Assembly (NCBI GenBank): GCA_004794785.1
Contig: SJOL01010677.1
Location: 298,124 to 362,123, forward strand
DNA from: Opisthorchis felineus
Lineage: Eukaryota > Platyhelminthes > Trematoda > Opisthorchiida > Opisthorchiidae
Direction of reading: 5' to 3'
DNA length: 64,000 nucleotides
Shown here: positions 26,348-37,010 of the stretch, piece after piece
Layout: every line of letters starts with the position of its first letter
Position numbering within the stretch: position 1 is the first letter of the stretch
Position numbers and translations under genes: made by a program
Notes under the pieces: model-generated
What the model was told of the DNA's origin: nothing
The model's database searches: none
What the model saw: only the letters and a program-made list of their open reading frames with translations

Positions 26348-26622
26348 TTGTGATGTTTTCAAGCTGACGACCTCCAAGAAAGGGGAAACCGGTCGTGGGC
26401 TGTCGAAGAATTTTCAGCAACCTTATGAGTAGTGCATTACGAATATACATGTATCGCGATATCTAGAATATCGTACCAAATGAAACATGAGGCGGCCTGG
26501 TGCAGCACATCCAGTTGCCTGAAAACATCACAAACGAGAGATTCAGCTGGGTTCCAGGTGAGTCTCTCGAAAAACCAAATTTGTTTGCAATTGAGTGTAT
26601 TTCGCTAATCCCATGTGCTTAC
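26348..26622 (+). repeat. Hammerhead-type repeat, forward copy of a head-to-head pair
   Basis: The unit starts inside a ribozyme (26364-26427), continues through ATTACGAATATACATG, the CGAATATCGTACC block, CATCCAGTTG, and the hairpin CGAGAGATTCAGCTGG...CCAGGTGAGTCTCTCG (26535-26569), and ends with GTGTATTTCGCTAATCC. From this copy and 39397-39627 I infer a monomer of roughly 0.3 kb between successive cleavage sites. Confidence 0.75.
26364..26427 (+). ncRNA. Hammerhead ribozyme core with lost stem I
   Basis: CTGACGA (26364-26370; the variable core position is C, which is allowed), GAAAC (26385-26389), and GGTC/GTGGGC (cleavage expected after 26394) are all retained. The upstream sequence TTTTCAAG cannot pair with GTGGGC, so stem I is gone, and stem II (CCTCC...AAGGG) is weak. 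Core intact, fold broken. Confidence 0.65.
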
Positions 26623-27379
26623 TTTATAACATAGAAAGCACAGGTCTCTACTTTTCCACACCAAAAGTGACTCGGATTGCAAAGGCTTATGAGGATAGTC
26701 ATCATCACCCCTGGTTACCTGAACGTTAAATTCCGCATTTTCAAGAAACCCATTTACCAAGTCTCAGTAAACCTTAGCTGTTGGTTCACAAAGAAAGTGC
26801 TAGTGATTACGCAGCGGATATATGTTAAACGAAACGGTCCGACGTTTTGACCAGCGAGAGTGGCCTTTACCAAGGAAGAAATGACGGATATTGAAACCAC
26901 CAATGTGGCCATTAGGCTGTTAAGTGTTCCGTGATTGGTGTGAATCATCTGCGTCCGCTCATTTGAGTGTGAATTGTGTGTGTTTGACCCCTGGTCTTGG
27001 GAGTGAACTGTCGTGTCACGTGCGACCTGTAGTGCTTGAATCACCGTTGTATGCTGAATTAGGTCGAAGTAAATGGCAGATAGCTTAACACTGTCAGACC
27101 TGTCAACACACGGTTTGATGTGAATAGCTACTGATTCAGCACAGCTTTGTTGTGTGTGCATGTCGAGATTTTACTGCAGCAGATTCAAGCTATCAAAGTT
27201 GACCCAATGGTCTCCAGCTAAGGCATGGAGTGCGAGAACTGAGTCATGCTCCACTCTGTTTAATTCTGCCGCGTTTGTTTGAGCAGCTAAAGAATGTGCG
27301 TCATCAAGTTTGACATTATTTCACTTTACACTAGTGTTCCTTTTGCTGGCAGTCTACAGTACATAAGACACCTGCCAAG
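26623..27379. other. No gene recognised
   Basis: A 135-codon minus-strand frame (26754-27161) lies here, rich in His/Thr/Ser and without recognisable motif. Its position next to the Penelope RT relic suggests element flank rather than a host gene, but I cannot show that. Confidence 0.35.
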
Positions 27380-27780
27380 GTAAGTTGGATAGCCTTATTT
27401 CCATCTCTACACAGGAGATCATACAATCATGCTTATAGCCTACTGAATTCACGTTCACTGGCCAGATTTACCAACAGACCGACCAAGTGGCATAGATACA
27501 TCACTTTCTTCTGTGTCCAACCCATTCTTAAAACAACTTGAATAACCGGTAATGAGCAATTTCGACAATCTCTCAAGTGTTTGGCTGAGATACGCGGATG
27601 ACACATCTGTTATGATAAGGATGTCATGTGAATCGGTCCTTATCCTGTATCAACACCTTGCTTCATTGTAAGATATAGAGCACTTAAAAGAACGATTGTT
27701 TTTCTCGGTTGTAAAGTTCCCTGAAACCATGATCACCTTGATAACATGGTGCACTAGAAATCATTCCAATCAGCTCGCTA
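27380..27780 (+). pseudogene. Penelope-like element reverse transcriptase relic
   Basis: Translation across frames gives the Penelope RT order: STQEIIQSCL (the SLFTNIP...ETI helix region), FTFTGQIYQQTDQVA (compare FNGK.Y.Q.DGVAMGSPLSP), NPFLKQLE, then WLRYADDTSVMI, where the Penelope family has W.RYVDDTFVI. The YADD catalytic pair is intact at about 27590-27604. Stops follow VA and later positions, so it is dead. No GIY-YIG nuclease domain is visible downstream. A hammerhead remnant follows within about 70 bp, fitting the known presence of hammerheads in Penelope pseudo-LTRs. Confidence 0.75.
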
Positions 27781-27834
27781 ATTCAACCCTCACCTTGCTC
27801 ATCTAGTAAGCATGAAAAGAGCGGCAAATTGCAC

Positions 27835-27934
27835 GACTAGCCAACCAAAGTCGGGGCTACGTCTACTTCATGAGTCCCAGCAAAGACAAAACCAGCAGCG
27901 ATATGTCGAAGGGTTTTCAGCAAACTTACAAGTA
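27835..27934 (+). ncRNA. Hammerhead ribozyme remnant beside the Penelope relic
   Basis: A diverged member of the family: GTCGGGGCTACGTCTACTTC, ATGAGTCCCAGCAAAGAC (stem II), AAAACCAG, GTCGAAGGGTTTTCAGCAA and AAGTAGTG. CTGATGA reads TTCATGA and GAAA reads AAAA, and the cleavage-site/stem I 3' strand is disrupted. Family membership rests on the flanking arm and tail sequences. Confidence 0.55.
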
Positions 27935-28563
27935 GTGTTGTGCCAAGAAAAAAAATATTGTTGTAGGTTTGTGCACACATTATATCTTGCGGGGATAGAA
28001 TACCCAAGACCTTAGATAAGGCAACAGGAAGCGCGGTGTTCTTATTCAGATTTTCCAGTGTCCCAGGATGAACTTATGTTCCCTTATCCAAATAGATAGA
28101 ATTAAAACCACCTTTGAAGGTGAGGACGTCCATTATTGTTTCGAAGCCGCCGTTTGGAGACAAAACTGCTATCAGAATCCCTGGGACAGGTGTATGTCTC
28201 TGCTAATCGTATCATCTATGCGATGAGTGTACACTTCCACAGTGAGGACCTACATAGTTTGCACCGTTTGATATAGCTGGACGAAAAATCCAAGCTAAGA
28301 CCATCATCTAGTTGGAAAGTGTTGCAAGCGGAAATGCTAACTCACCGTATGGGAAAAATGGTACGTGCCGCACGAGGAATCAGAGGTCGTTCTTTGAGTA
28401 TGTTGCGGATGCCAAGGACAATAAGAAGGAAGCCAGGGTAATAACCGTACCTCTTAGCCGGTTGTTTCATTGGTCTGACACATTAAGCTGTACCCTGATT
28501 GTAGGAACATAAAAATTCAACTTGATCAAACATCATATTAACTGATCCACGAAAGTTAGTGAT
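27935..28563. other. No gene recognised
   Basis: The stretch between the hammerhead remnant and LINE copy A shows no recognisable motif; it may be further Penelope-element remains. Confidence 0.35.
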
Positions 28564-31500
28564 CTGTGCTGCAATGATACTGCGGGGTATACTGTCTGGA
28601 ACTCAGTTCCTAAAGGTTCAACCATGTCACAAAGGCCAACGGGGAGCAGCCCGACGAAGAACAGTGAGTCTCCGTACTGCGAATAACTGTATTACGAGGC
28701 GGTCTGGAGGTAAAGTCGTACTGTCCTCTGCAATAGGAGTGTGAAGGTAGTAAGGCGTTTCCCCTAGGCGACCAGCACGTTCATACTTATGAAAGCAGCG
28801 ATGCTGCCTTCCCCCGAGGAAGGACGGGTTAGAAAAGGTCGGCCCTAAAAACCGCACACTCCGATCGCCCAACGGTTGACCGTGACCGTCGACTCATTAT
28901 TCAATACCGTCCTACCAGAGTCCGGTGCTACTCACAAGGCCCCTGCCGTCCGCAGCCGCATCAAGAGTGAGACAGTAATGCCTTACTCCCTGCGTCCTCT
29001 GGCCAGGCCTGTCACCTGCAGCCAAGAATCTCAGACTATTGAGTCATTAGCTCCGGGCAGGGTCCCCCAAGAAAACCCTGACACCCGCTGTCTCGTGGTT
29101 CAGACTCTTGAGTCCGAGAATGGGGGCAGGGTGCCTGAACAAAACCCTACATCCTCCCACTGCCTTGGGGGTCAAATTTTTGAGTAAGACTCAAGGTGGG
29201 GTACGTCAACTAAACCTCCTTCGCCCTGGGCAACGGGGAAGCATCAGTTGCCCTTGCAGCTATTCGCTCACCGGCCTTCTCCAACAATGCAGTGCAATCA
29301 ACCCATCTGACAGTCCCCTAGCCACTACTCCGTGTCTAAGCCTTCGCCCAGAAAAATAAACCAAAATAATCACTTACTATCCTGAAAAGATCTGATCCAC
29401 GTTGCAGCCTTTAATGTCCGTACTCTATGTCAAATTGGGCAACAGGCATCTCTTGCTGAAACCTTCCTTTTCCTCTCTGTCGATGTATGTTGTGTTTCCG
29501 AAACACGCATACAAGACCCCACTCCGGTCGTGCACCTCAAACCGCTTAGGACTAGCTCAGATGTTCCACATTCCATTCTTCGGGTATCCGGTGATCCTGA
29601 CGCAATGGCTCATGGTATCTACGGTATGGGAGTTGCACTCAGCCCCAAGGCTGAAAGTGCCTTACTGGACTAGATCCCAGTAAACAGTCGTCTTTGTGCT
29701 GTGCGGTTGTCTGGCTCAATTAAGATTAACGCAGGTCGATGCGGTGAACGGTTTGTTTGTCGTATCAACATACGTTCCAACAGACGGTGGTTCTGAGACT
29801 GAAAAGGACGAGTTTTATCAAGATGTCACAACTGCTTCGATCGGCAAGAAGGACGGATTTAGCAATCCTGGCGGGTGATATGAATTCCCAAGTCGGACGA
29901 CTAAGTCCGGAAGAAACACAATTAGGTGGTAGATTTGGAGTCGATGCTGAGCGTACGGATAATGGGGAGCGACTTTTTCAGTTATGTGCAGATCATCGTT
30001 CGTTCCTGGCCAGTACGAACTTCCAACACAAACGCTCACATCGAGTTAATTGGACTCAGTTGGACCATGTGGCTATCAGTTGCCGATGGAGAGCCTCATT
30101 TAAGGACTGTCGTTCCTTCTGGGGTACGCAACCTGACTCTGATCACGCCATCGTGCGGGCCCGGTTTTCACTTCGCTTCCGTCAGCATTACGTGTGCCAA
30201 AGGAGAGCAGCTCTGTTCATCAACTTCTACAAGTTTCAGTAGCTGAAGAGTACCGAGCTGATATTACTAGAAAGCTAATGGAAACGCACAGTCATGCGGA
30301 TGACGAAGATTGCTTGGTGGTTGAATGGAAGCGGGTTAAAGGAGCTTTGCTCTCAGCCTCCAGAACTGTTTGTCCAGGCCATCTGACTCGACTAAATGAA
30401 TACTGGATATCGTCGAGATCAGCAGATCTTTTTGCTGCCAGAAAGGCCATACTAGCAACTAGCGACTGTGGCGTAGCACGCAGATCCCTCAAGCACCGGA
30501 TAATCAGGAGCTTGAAGAATGATTGAAAACACTGGGGGATTTCGAAGGCCCAGGAGATGGAGAAGGCTTTCGCTGCAGGCAAGAGCCGCGCCCTCTTTCA
30601 GCTGATTCGATCAACCGGTCAAAAGAAGGCACGTGTCCGTGAAACAATATGTGAAAAAGACGGAATGGCAAATCACTCTCACAATCGCCGTCTTGAGCGG
30701 TGGGCTGAGCACTTCAAAGAAGAGTTCAGCTGGTCTACTTCAAAACAACCGGTGGAAGAACCCAGCGGGCTCGAATGGAACAATGACACCAACGCGCCAT
30801 CAGCAACCGAAATCCAGCGTGCAACATCAATCCTGAAGTGCAACAAGGCACCTGACCCGCATGGTCTGCACCCTGAGGTCTTCAAAGGTGGAGAGGTCCT
30901 GGTGAACAGTCTGACGAGCATGCTGCAGAGGATTTGGAACGAAAACATAATACCGGCCGAATGGAGCTCCTCGACCGTCATCCCAGTTTTCAAAAAGGGC
31001 GCAAGAACTTCATGTGAAAACCATGTGAAACCAGGCTAGTATCCGTCTCATCTAAGGCGCTGTCTGGCATTATTTTGCGCAGGTTGATCGATTATCGAGA
31101 GAGACAGATTCGCGAGAATCAAGCTGAGTTTCGCTCTGGTCGAGGATGCATCAACCATCTTTACCTTGAGACAAATTCTTGAACAGCACCACTCCTTCAG
31201 ACGTCCCACGTTGATCGTTTTTCTGGATTTGAAAGCTGCTTTTGATTCTGTCGATCGTCAGAAACTTTGGCAGTGTCTAGCCATCAAAGGTGTCCCTTTC
31301 AAATTTCTATCCCTTATGGGAGCACTGTATGCGAACTCATGTGGGCGCGTACGAGTATACGGCAAGCTTTCGCCTGAGTTCATCACGTGCAGTGGTGTAA
31401 GACGAAGCTGCCCTCTCTCACCTTTCCTGCTTGAAGTTCCTGTCTCGGGAGTCCAAATGCTCCCAGGACGTTCCCTCACAGACATTGAGTATGCAGACGA

Positions 31501-32475
31501 TATTGCTCTACTTGGTTCAGATCCTTCCCAAATGCAGACGATTTTAAATAACCTAAATAACACTGCCATACGGTTTGGCATGCGCTTCACACCTGCAAAG
31601 TGCTGCTACAAGATTGGGTTGGATCAAACCCACACCTCATGCTTGCAGGCGAGCCAATCGACGTGGTAGATAAATTTGTTTACCTGGGCAGTTGTATAGG
31701 CTCCGATGGAATGGCTGGAGATGAGATTACTTCTCGAATTTGGAAGGCCAGGGCAGTTTTCGCCAACCTCCGACACCTATGGCGCCGACGTGACGTCAGT
31801 TTGTCTGTCAAGGGCGGAGTTAATAGTGCGTCGGTGCGATCCATGCTGTTTTATGGATTAGAGACGTGGCCTCTACGTGCAGAGGACATACGAAAGATGT
31901 CAGTGTTTGAACTTCGTTGACTCCGAAGCATTGGTCAGGTCCGGTTGGAACGTCGGATTAGTAATGCTGAGGTTCGCCAAATGGTCTTAGGAAGAAGGAA
32001 CCCTCCCGCGATAGATGAATTACTTACGCTTCATAGGTTACGCTGGGTAGGACATGTACTCCGCATGTCAGAAGACCGTCTGCTTCGCAGAGCTCTTTTC
32101 GCCCAGCCCTGTGCTGAGTGGAAGCGACCGAGAGGTGAACAATGTATGACCTGGCAAAGAAGTATGAAAACACTAACGAGTGGACTTAGTCGGGTCGACA
32201 ACTGCCGCCTCCCCGGATGGGGACCCAGGCACTCAACTCACCAATGACTAATGACACTGGCAGAAATGGTCCAATCGCGCAGTCAGTGGCGCTCGTGCAT
32301 CAAAGCTATCGCCTTCAGTGCGTAGCTACTCAATTTTCGAGCAAACTGAACATGTCATCGCCTCCAAGCCTTGGCTGTATGTCCCACACTCTCCCGTTTT
32401 CAGGTGGTCGAAACTGTAGCAGTTGGAACCAATGTGCCTATGGTGCACGGCTTATAGCTGATAAATTGATTGAAA
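28564..32475 (+). mobile_element. RTE-type LINE, nearly full length, inactivated (LINE-1 family, copy A)
   Basis: A 3.9-kb non-LTR retrotransposon. The 5' boundary is where similarity to copy B (48390-50678) starts. A GC-rich 5' region of about 0.8 kb holds a 103-codon frame (28876-29187). It is followed by an apurinic-type endonuclease, reverse transcriptase and the RTE C-terminal domain, then a short 3' UTR matched by the truncated copies at 25590-25925 and 47312-47970. No RNase H was found, consistent with the RTE clade. Copy B is the same sequence at very high identity up to about 30863. I saw no clear target-site duplication. Confidence 0.9.
29398..32247 (+). pseudogene. LINE-1 endonuclease/reverse transcriptase polyprotein (broken)
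   Basis: Endonuclease: [16 protein letters not shown] (the N of the active site), [11 protein letters not shown] (catalytic E), [13 protein letters not shown] (catalytic D and N) and the DSDHAIV motif (catalytic D/H). RT: NKAPDPHGLHPEVFK, PVFKKG, FLDLKAAFDSVDR (first catalytic D), then IEYADDIALL, FVYLGSCIGSDG and the C-terminal RLRWVGHVLRM and GWGPRH motifs. Defects: in-frame TAG at 29671-29673 where Trp is expected, frameshifts near 29690 and 29820-29835, a TGA at about 30524, a stop near 31037, and a block missing between CPLSPFLLEV and the YADD box. The non-autonomous state is certain. Confidence 0.9.
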
Positions 32476-32489
32476 TTGAGCAATCTGTA

Positions 32490-35400
32490 TGTGAATAGAA
32501 ATGGCGGGGTCCTTCAAGACCAGCAGAGTAGCTGATGTATCGATATTCTATTCACGAGAGAGACCTAGCTGTTATTCGCCTTCGAATTTCCCCTCCTCAA
32601 TACCACAAATTTTCCCGCGAGATAAGCTGTGTAGTTAAATGGTGATATGACTAGAAACGCTCTGACGGTCATCTGAATTCGGGATCCTGTTCGAATGCCC
32701 TACACGAATACTAAGATACGGGGAAAGGATTAGAAGTTTGAGAATAATATGGGTTGATTTTATTCAGTCTCCCCACGGAGTAGACCTTTGCAATAAGGGG
32801 CTACACCTTCATCGTCTAAAGAGATCGGTATGTGTCGAAAGATGTTCGTGGCCAGATGACTATGGAATACACAAACAGATTCGCCGTTTTCCTGACAGAT
32901 TTCGAAATTACCAATCTCTGGCACATATAGAGTGGGTTCATGTGTGACTTCTTTGTTCTTGCAGTTCTGACAGAGAAAATGCACAATGCAGCCGTGTGAT
33001 ACCGTCAGGATAAATCCCGTAACAGGAAGACAACATGCTACCACCGACTGATGACGTTATTTTTTTAAAATTAGTCGTGACGTTCCGCTACGTCTAAAAT
33101 TACCACAACGCAACTACTAGTGACAACGAGTGTCCTGAGTGTTGAGCAAATAACAACAATGTATATGAATGTATGCATATAAGAATGTTTTGTCACTATT
33201 TTCGCCAACCCACCCGAAAGAAGTTGGGGAGTACCTGTTACCGAAGTGATGTCCTAAATTAGGAGTGTCAGTAGCTGGTCGTGCAGCAAGCTTGAAGCTT
33301 TGTGGTAGAATGACGCATTCAAGATACATGTTGAATTGAGGTAAAATGCGTTGAGATTAGGAACAACACTACAGAGTTACTCCGGTAAATGTGGCTGGTT
33401 GCTCTTACTCAATGTCATATGTTCATAAGGGAAGGTTTGGAACAATAAACCAAAGTACTGCCGATGTCTGCGTTAATAACTGGCTCTTCGGAGCAGGGGT
33501 CTTAACCCTTTATTATGGAGAGTTCTGTCAGGGTTCATCTGTTGATGGATGAGGAGGTGAGCCAGACGTACAGAATGCAGAGAGAAGTAATCCAGCTGTT
33601 TGGAGAACTTTCCTTAAAAAATTTAGGACTAAATTTTGACATCTTATTGGAACCGCTTCAAGCATCACTAAAACAAAAGTGGCGAAACTGACACACCTGA
33701 AGACATAGTTCTTCTGGGAACATTTATGGGAGAGCGCATGAACTACATCTATCCCACATCCGAGGACCTGTAACACTGTTCTCGAAGTATTGCACTTTGA
33801 TTTAGCTAGAAAAAACAGAACCGTTTAAGTGGATCGTTTGGCGAGTACTCTCCTTCCAACTTTCTGAGTGTGAGAAATGTGCCAACCTCCTAAAAGAGTT
33901 GAAACACCATGTAACCTGAAGGTTACATTAGGATGGTATTGATTGCGATCAGTATACAAAGACGTCCCATTGAGTGACAAAATTGCAAAGCCGAAGTCAT
34001 CGGAAACCGAGATGTTGACTGTACAGTAACCCAGATATAAAGAATGCCAAAGACACTTCAAAATATTAACTGAAAATCCGAACAAGCTAGAGAACCGTAG
34101 TGAGCAAAAAACAGCGTTAGAAATTCAGAAACGAACTAGCCCCATTAAGGGTGGGAAAATACCTCAACATCTTGTTTTGGACTTAAAATTTCAGTTTCGA
34201 GTATCGATGCAACCTGGAGCACTTTACCAAGATAAGGCTTTTTTCGAACGATTTGATCTTGTGGGAAACCCATGGGAATGAGAGAATAAAAGACAGTTCA
34301 GTTAATGGATTTCATCTTGTACTCGCTCTCGACTAAACGAAACCAACATGGTATGCACGAGAAAAAAACAACACATTGTTTCGCCATTTGCTAACTAGAA
34401 GCGACCGGTTTCTTAGGCTAATGAGATATAGACAACTATTTGTCCACCTGAGGTGAACAGGGACTGATGAAAGAACGCTGCAGAACGTGGCACAGCCAGA
34501 CAGATACAGATCTACAAAACCACAGAAAACTTACTGAGTACAGGCGACTAGATGCAGTTGCGCAGCATTCAAGATCACTAATACATCTTATTTACGAGTG
34601 ATTATACATTTATTGGCCATATTTCTTATTAGTTTGTCACGCTTACATAAAACCAGCCACTATTCGGGCCAGGACGACAATAACACATGAGGCCTAGCCA
34701 GTGAATGTATGCGAATGCTAATGTTCACGTATCTCTAGAAAAAACAACAATGAAGCGGGAACAACCTCGTGAGCATGGGTGTGTAGATACCGAGGCTTCA
34801 GAGTCTCATGATAATCCGCACATTTAACCAGCAAAACAAATGAGCAGGCACTTAGGAACGCGAACATCCCAACTATACAAACCGTAATGAGATAGTACAT
34901 TGATCAGACTGGCAACGAATTTGCGCAGACATTTTCCAACCACGAAGAGCTCCCCACTGCCCAGAGTTGGATCAGATAAACTGCGCAAACTTCGAAGGCA
35001 GTAGAGAGTAGCACCCACATTTCAGAACCATGCTTCGAGCGGTGGAACAGAATTGACCGACGACTCTGGTCAAATATCTGGTGGCTCTTAAAAAGCAATC
35101 CACAATTGGCCAGCTACTAGCACGTGGCAACAATTTAACTGCGCCACACTCGTCCAACCAGCGAGAAACCAGTGAGCGAATACGCGGACTGATTATTAAC
35201 GTAGATTTTTCATTTCAAATATGCTCTTTTTTCTTTACCACTGGAAGCATCGACACAACCAAGTGAATACTGGTTTAGATTTCTGGACCATCTGCTACAC
35301 AAGAGAAACGATTGAGATTTCCTGAGAAATGATCCTGCAGAAAATCGGACAAATTGCGAGCTGACATTTTCGTGGGTCACTCATGCGTAAGCCGCAAACG

Positions 35401-37009
35401 AACGCAACGGGAGGTGTAATATGGTAACTGTTTTGTGAGTGGCCAACTATCTGATCTTGCGTGGGAACAAATCAATCCTATGTAGTTGGCGTTGCACATC
35501 TGCGTTTTTGGTAAATTACATACAGAAAGTCCCTGAAACGCCGAAGGCTAGGCATACTTTTGGCATAGTGGACAATGGCGTACTTCATGTGCGTGATACA
35601 ACAACCGAGACCGGCCTTTCTCTCAGTTATCGCATATATTAGTCCGCAGAAAGGCACTTTAAGTTCCCAAATGTGCGCGCACACCGACGATGTCACCCCG
35701 GTCGGTGAAGAAGCTAATTACCAAGCTCGACGAACAGAACAACGGCCACCTGACAAACCACGAAGGCAAAGTTAGTTAGGTTTAAGGTTTTCGCCAAAAA
35801 AAATCCACAAATGTCCTACGGTCAGATAAAATGAAGTCGTCATTGTGTCAACTAGCGGGAACATATTTATGGCCAAACTACCTAGCTTATCGAAAAAAAC
35901 CAACGACCGAAGGTGACCTACTTATGCTACATCCATGAACTCGAAATTCTGATAACAGTGCCGATGATTCACTCGCTGGGCTCACTAACCCTATCTTAGC
36001 TGCTCACATCTGAGTAAAAGCCTATCTCTGGAAGTATGGGCGCACAAAACTATGAAGTACTGGCTCGCAATATATCATATCTGCATTGTATTGTACTTCG
36101 CCACATTTTGTCGGATTGTATTCTAGTATATACATTTGTAAGGACCTGCAACTGATGTGACTTAATAGTAAGAACATTCCGGAGTGCTAAATCTACTACG
36201 ATGCAAGAAGTGAAATACAAACCAAGCTGGCTAACACCTGAAAACCACGTGTGCGCCACCATCCGCACACAAAATGGGTTACAGTTGACGAATACCAGCC
36301 ATTAGTCAGGTGGCTTGAGAACTCCCATTTTCTGTTCAACTTCCATCCTGCTTGATGTTGTCATGTGACAACCCTAAACGGAAACGAATAGCAGCTGATT
36401 TGAAGAGGCACATGAGGAATCAATTGTGAGTAGGAACCCTAAGATTGCCCATCAGCTTCCAGGGCTCGTGAAGATAGCACCGGTACCTGCAACTAATAGT
36501 GCAGACCTCAACAGTGCTTCACAATAATCGCCATTGAAGATTCGGGTCCTGCGTTCAAGCATTTGAAATGGTATGGCACAGAGCAGCCCCATAAATACAT
36601 CCTGACGATGTTTTCTTTCACTCCACACTTTGATAACATCCTATAAGGCCGTTAAATTCAAACAGCTAATTGAGGGATCAGTAACTGCCACGACTTTGAT
36701 GTTGCATCATGATTCTTTTTCGTTTATGACCTCATAGAGGGCCCTTGGCCAGCGACCCATCGTGTGCAAACCGAATGCTGATAATGGTGCACTTCAAGCG
36801 AAAAAGTGAATACCACAGACAACATGTAAATAGGTAGAGAAAGAGGTATCGTGATTTGGCATCACGACAAGATGCACCAACACAAACAGCTCCATAAATC
36901 ACTCAAAGTTTTACACAGCTGTGATGATTACGGTCACAACCAATATTGAGACATACACCTTGGTTTAGTGCCAGACGGTTTTAACGAAGTCAGATAAAAC
37001 GCGCAGTGG
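32490..37009. other. No gene recognised
   Basis: No motif-bearing open frame. The sequence near 32630-32700 (GTAGTTAAATGGTGATATG ... GTTCGAATGCC) faintly resembles a tRNA-derived SINE head, but too weakly to call. The rest is unremarkable. Confidence 0.4.
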
Positions 37010-37010
37010 G

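Noticed and set aside
26364..26427. Hammerhead with intact CTGACGA, GAAA and cleavage site as an active ribozyme
   Set aside because: The sequence before CTGACGA cannot pair with GTGGGC, so stem I is missing and activity is unlikely.
26754..27161. 135-codon minus-strand frame rich in His, Ser and Thr
   Set aside because: No recognisable domain, and it lies in element-rich sequence beside the Penelope relic.
29757..30246. Overlapping 161- and 106-codon frames in LINE copy A (and the same in copy B) as separate genes
   Set aside because: They are pieces and frame-shadows of the single broken LINE endonuclease.
32630..32700. Possible fifth copy of the tRNA-derived SINE
   Set aside because: Only a weak A-box-like and B-box-like pair is visible; the diagnostic middle and 3' stem are absent.
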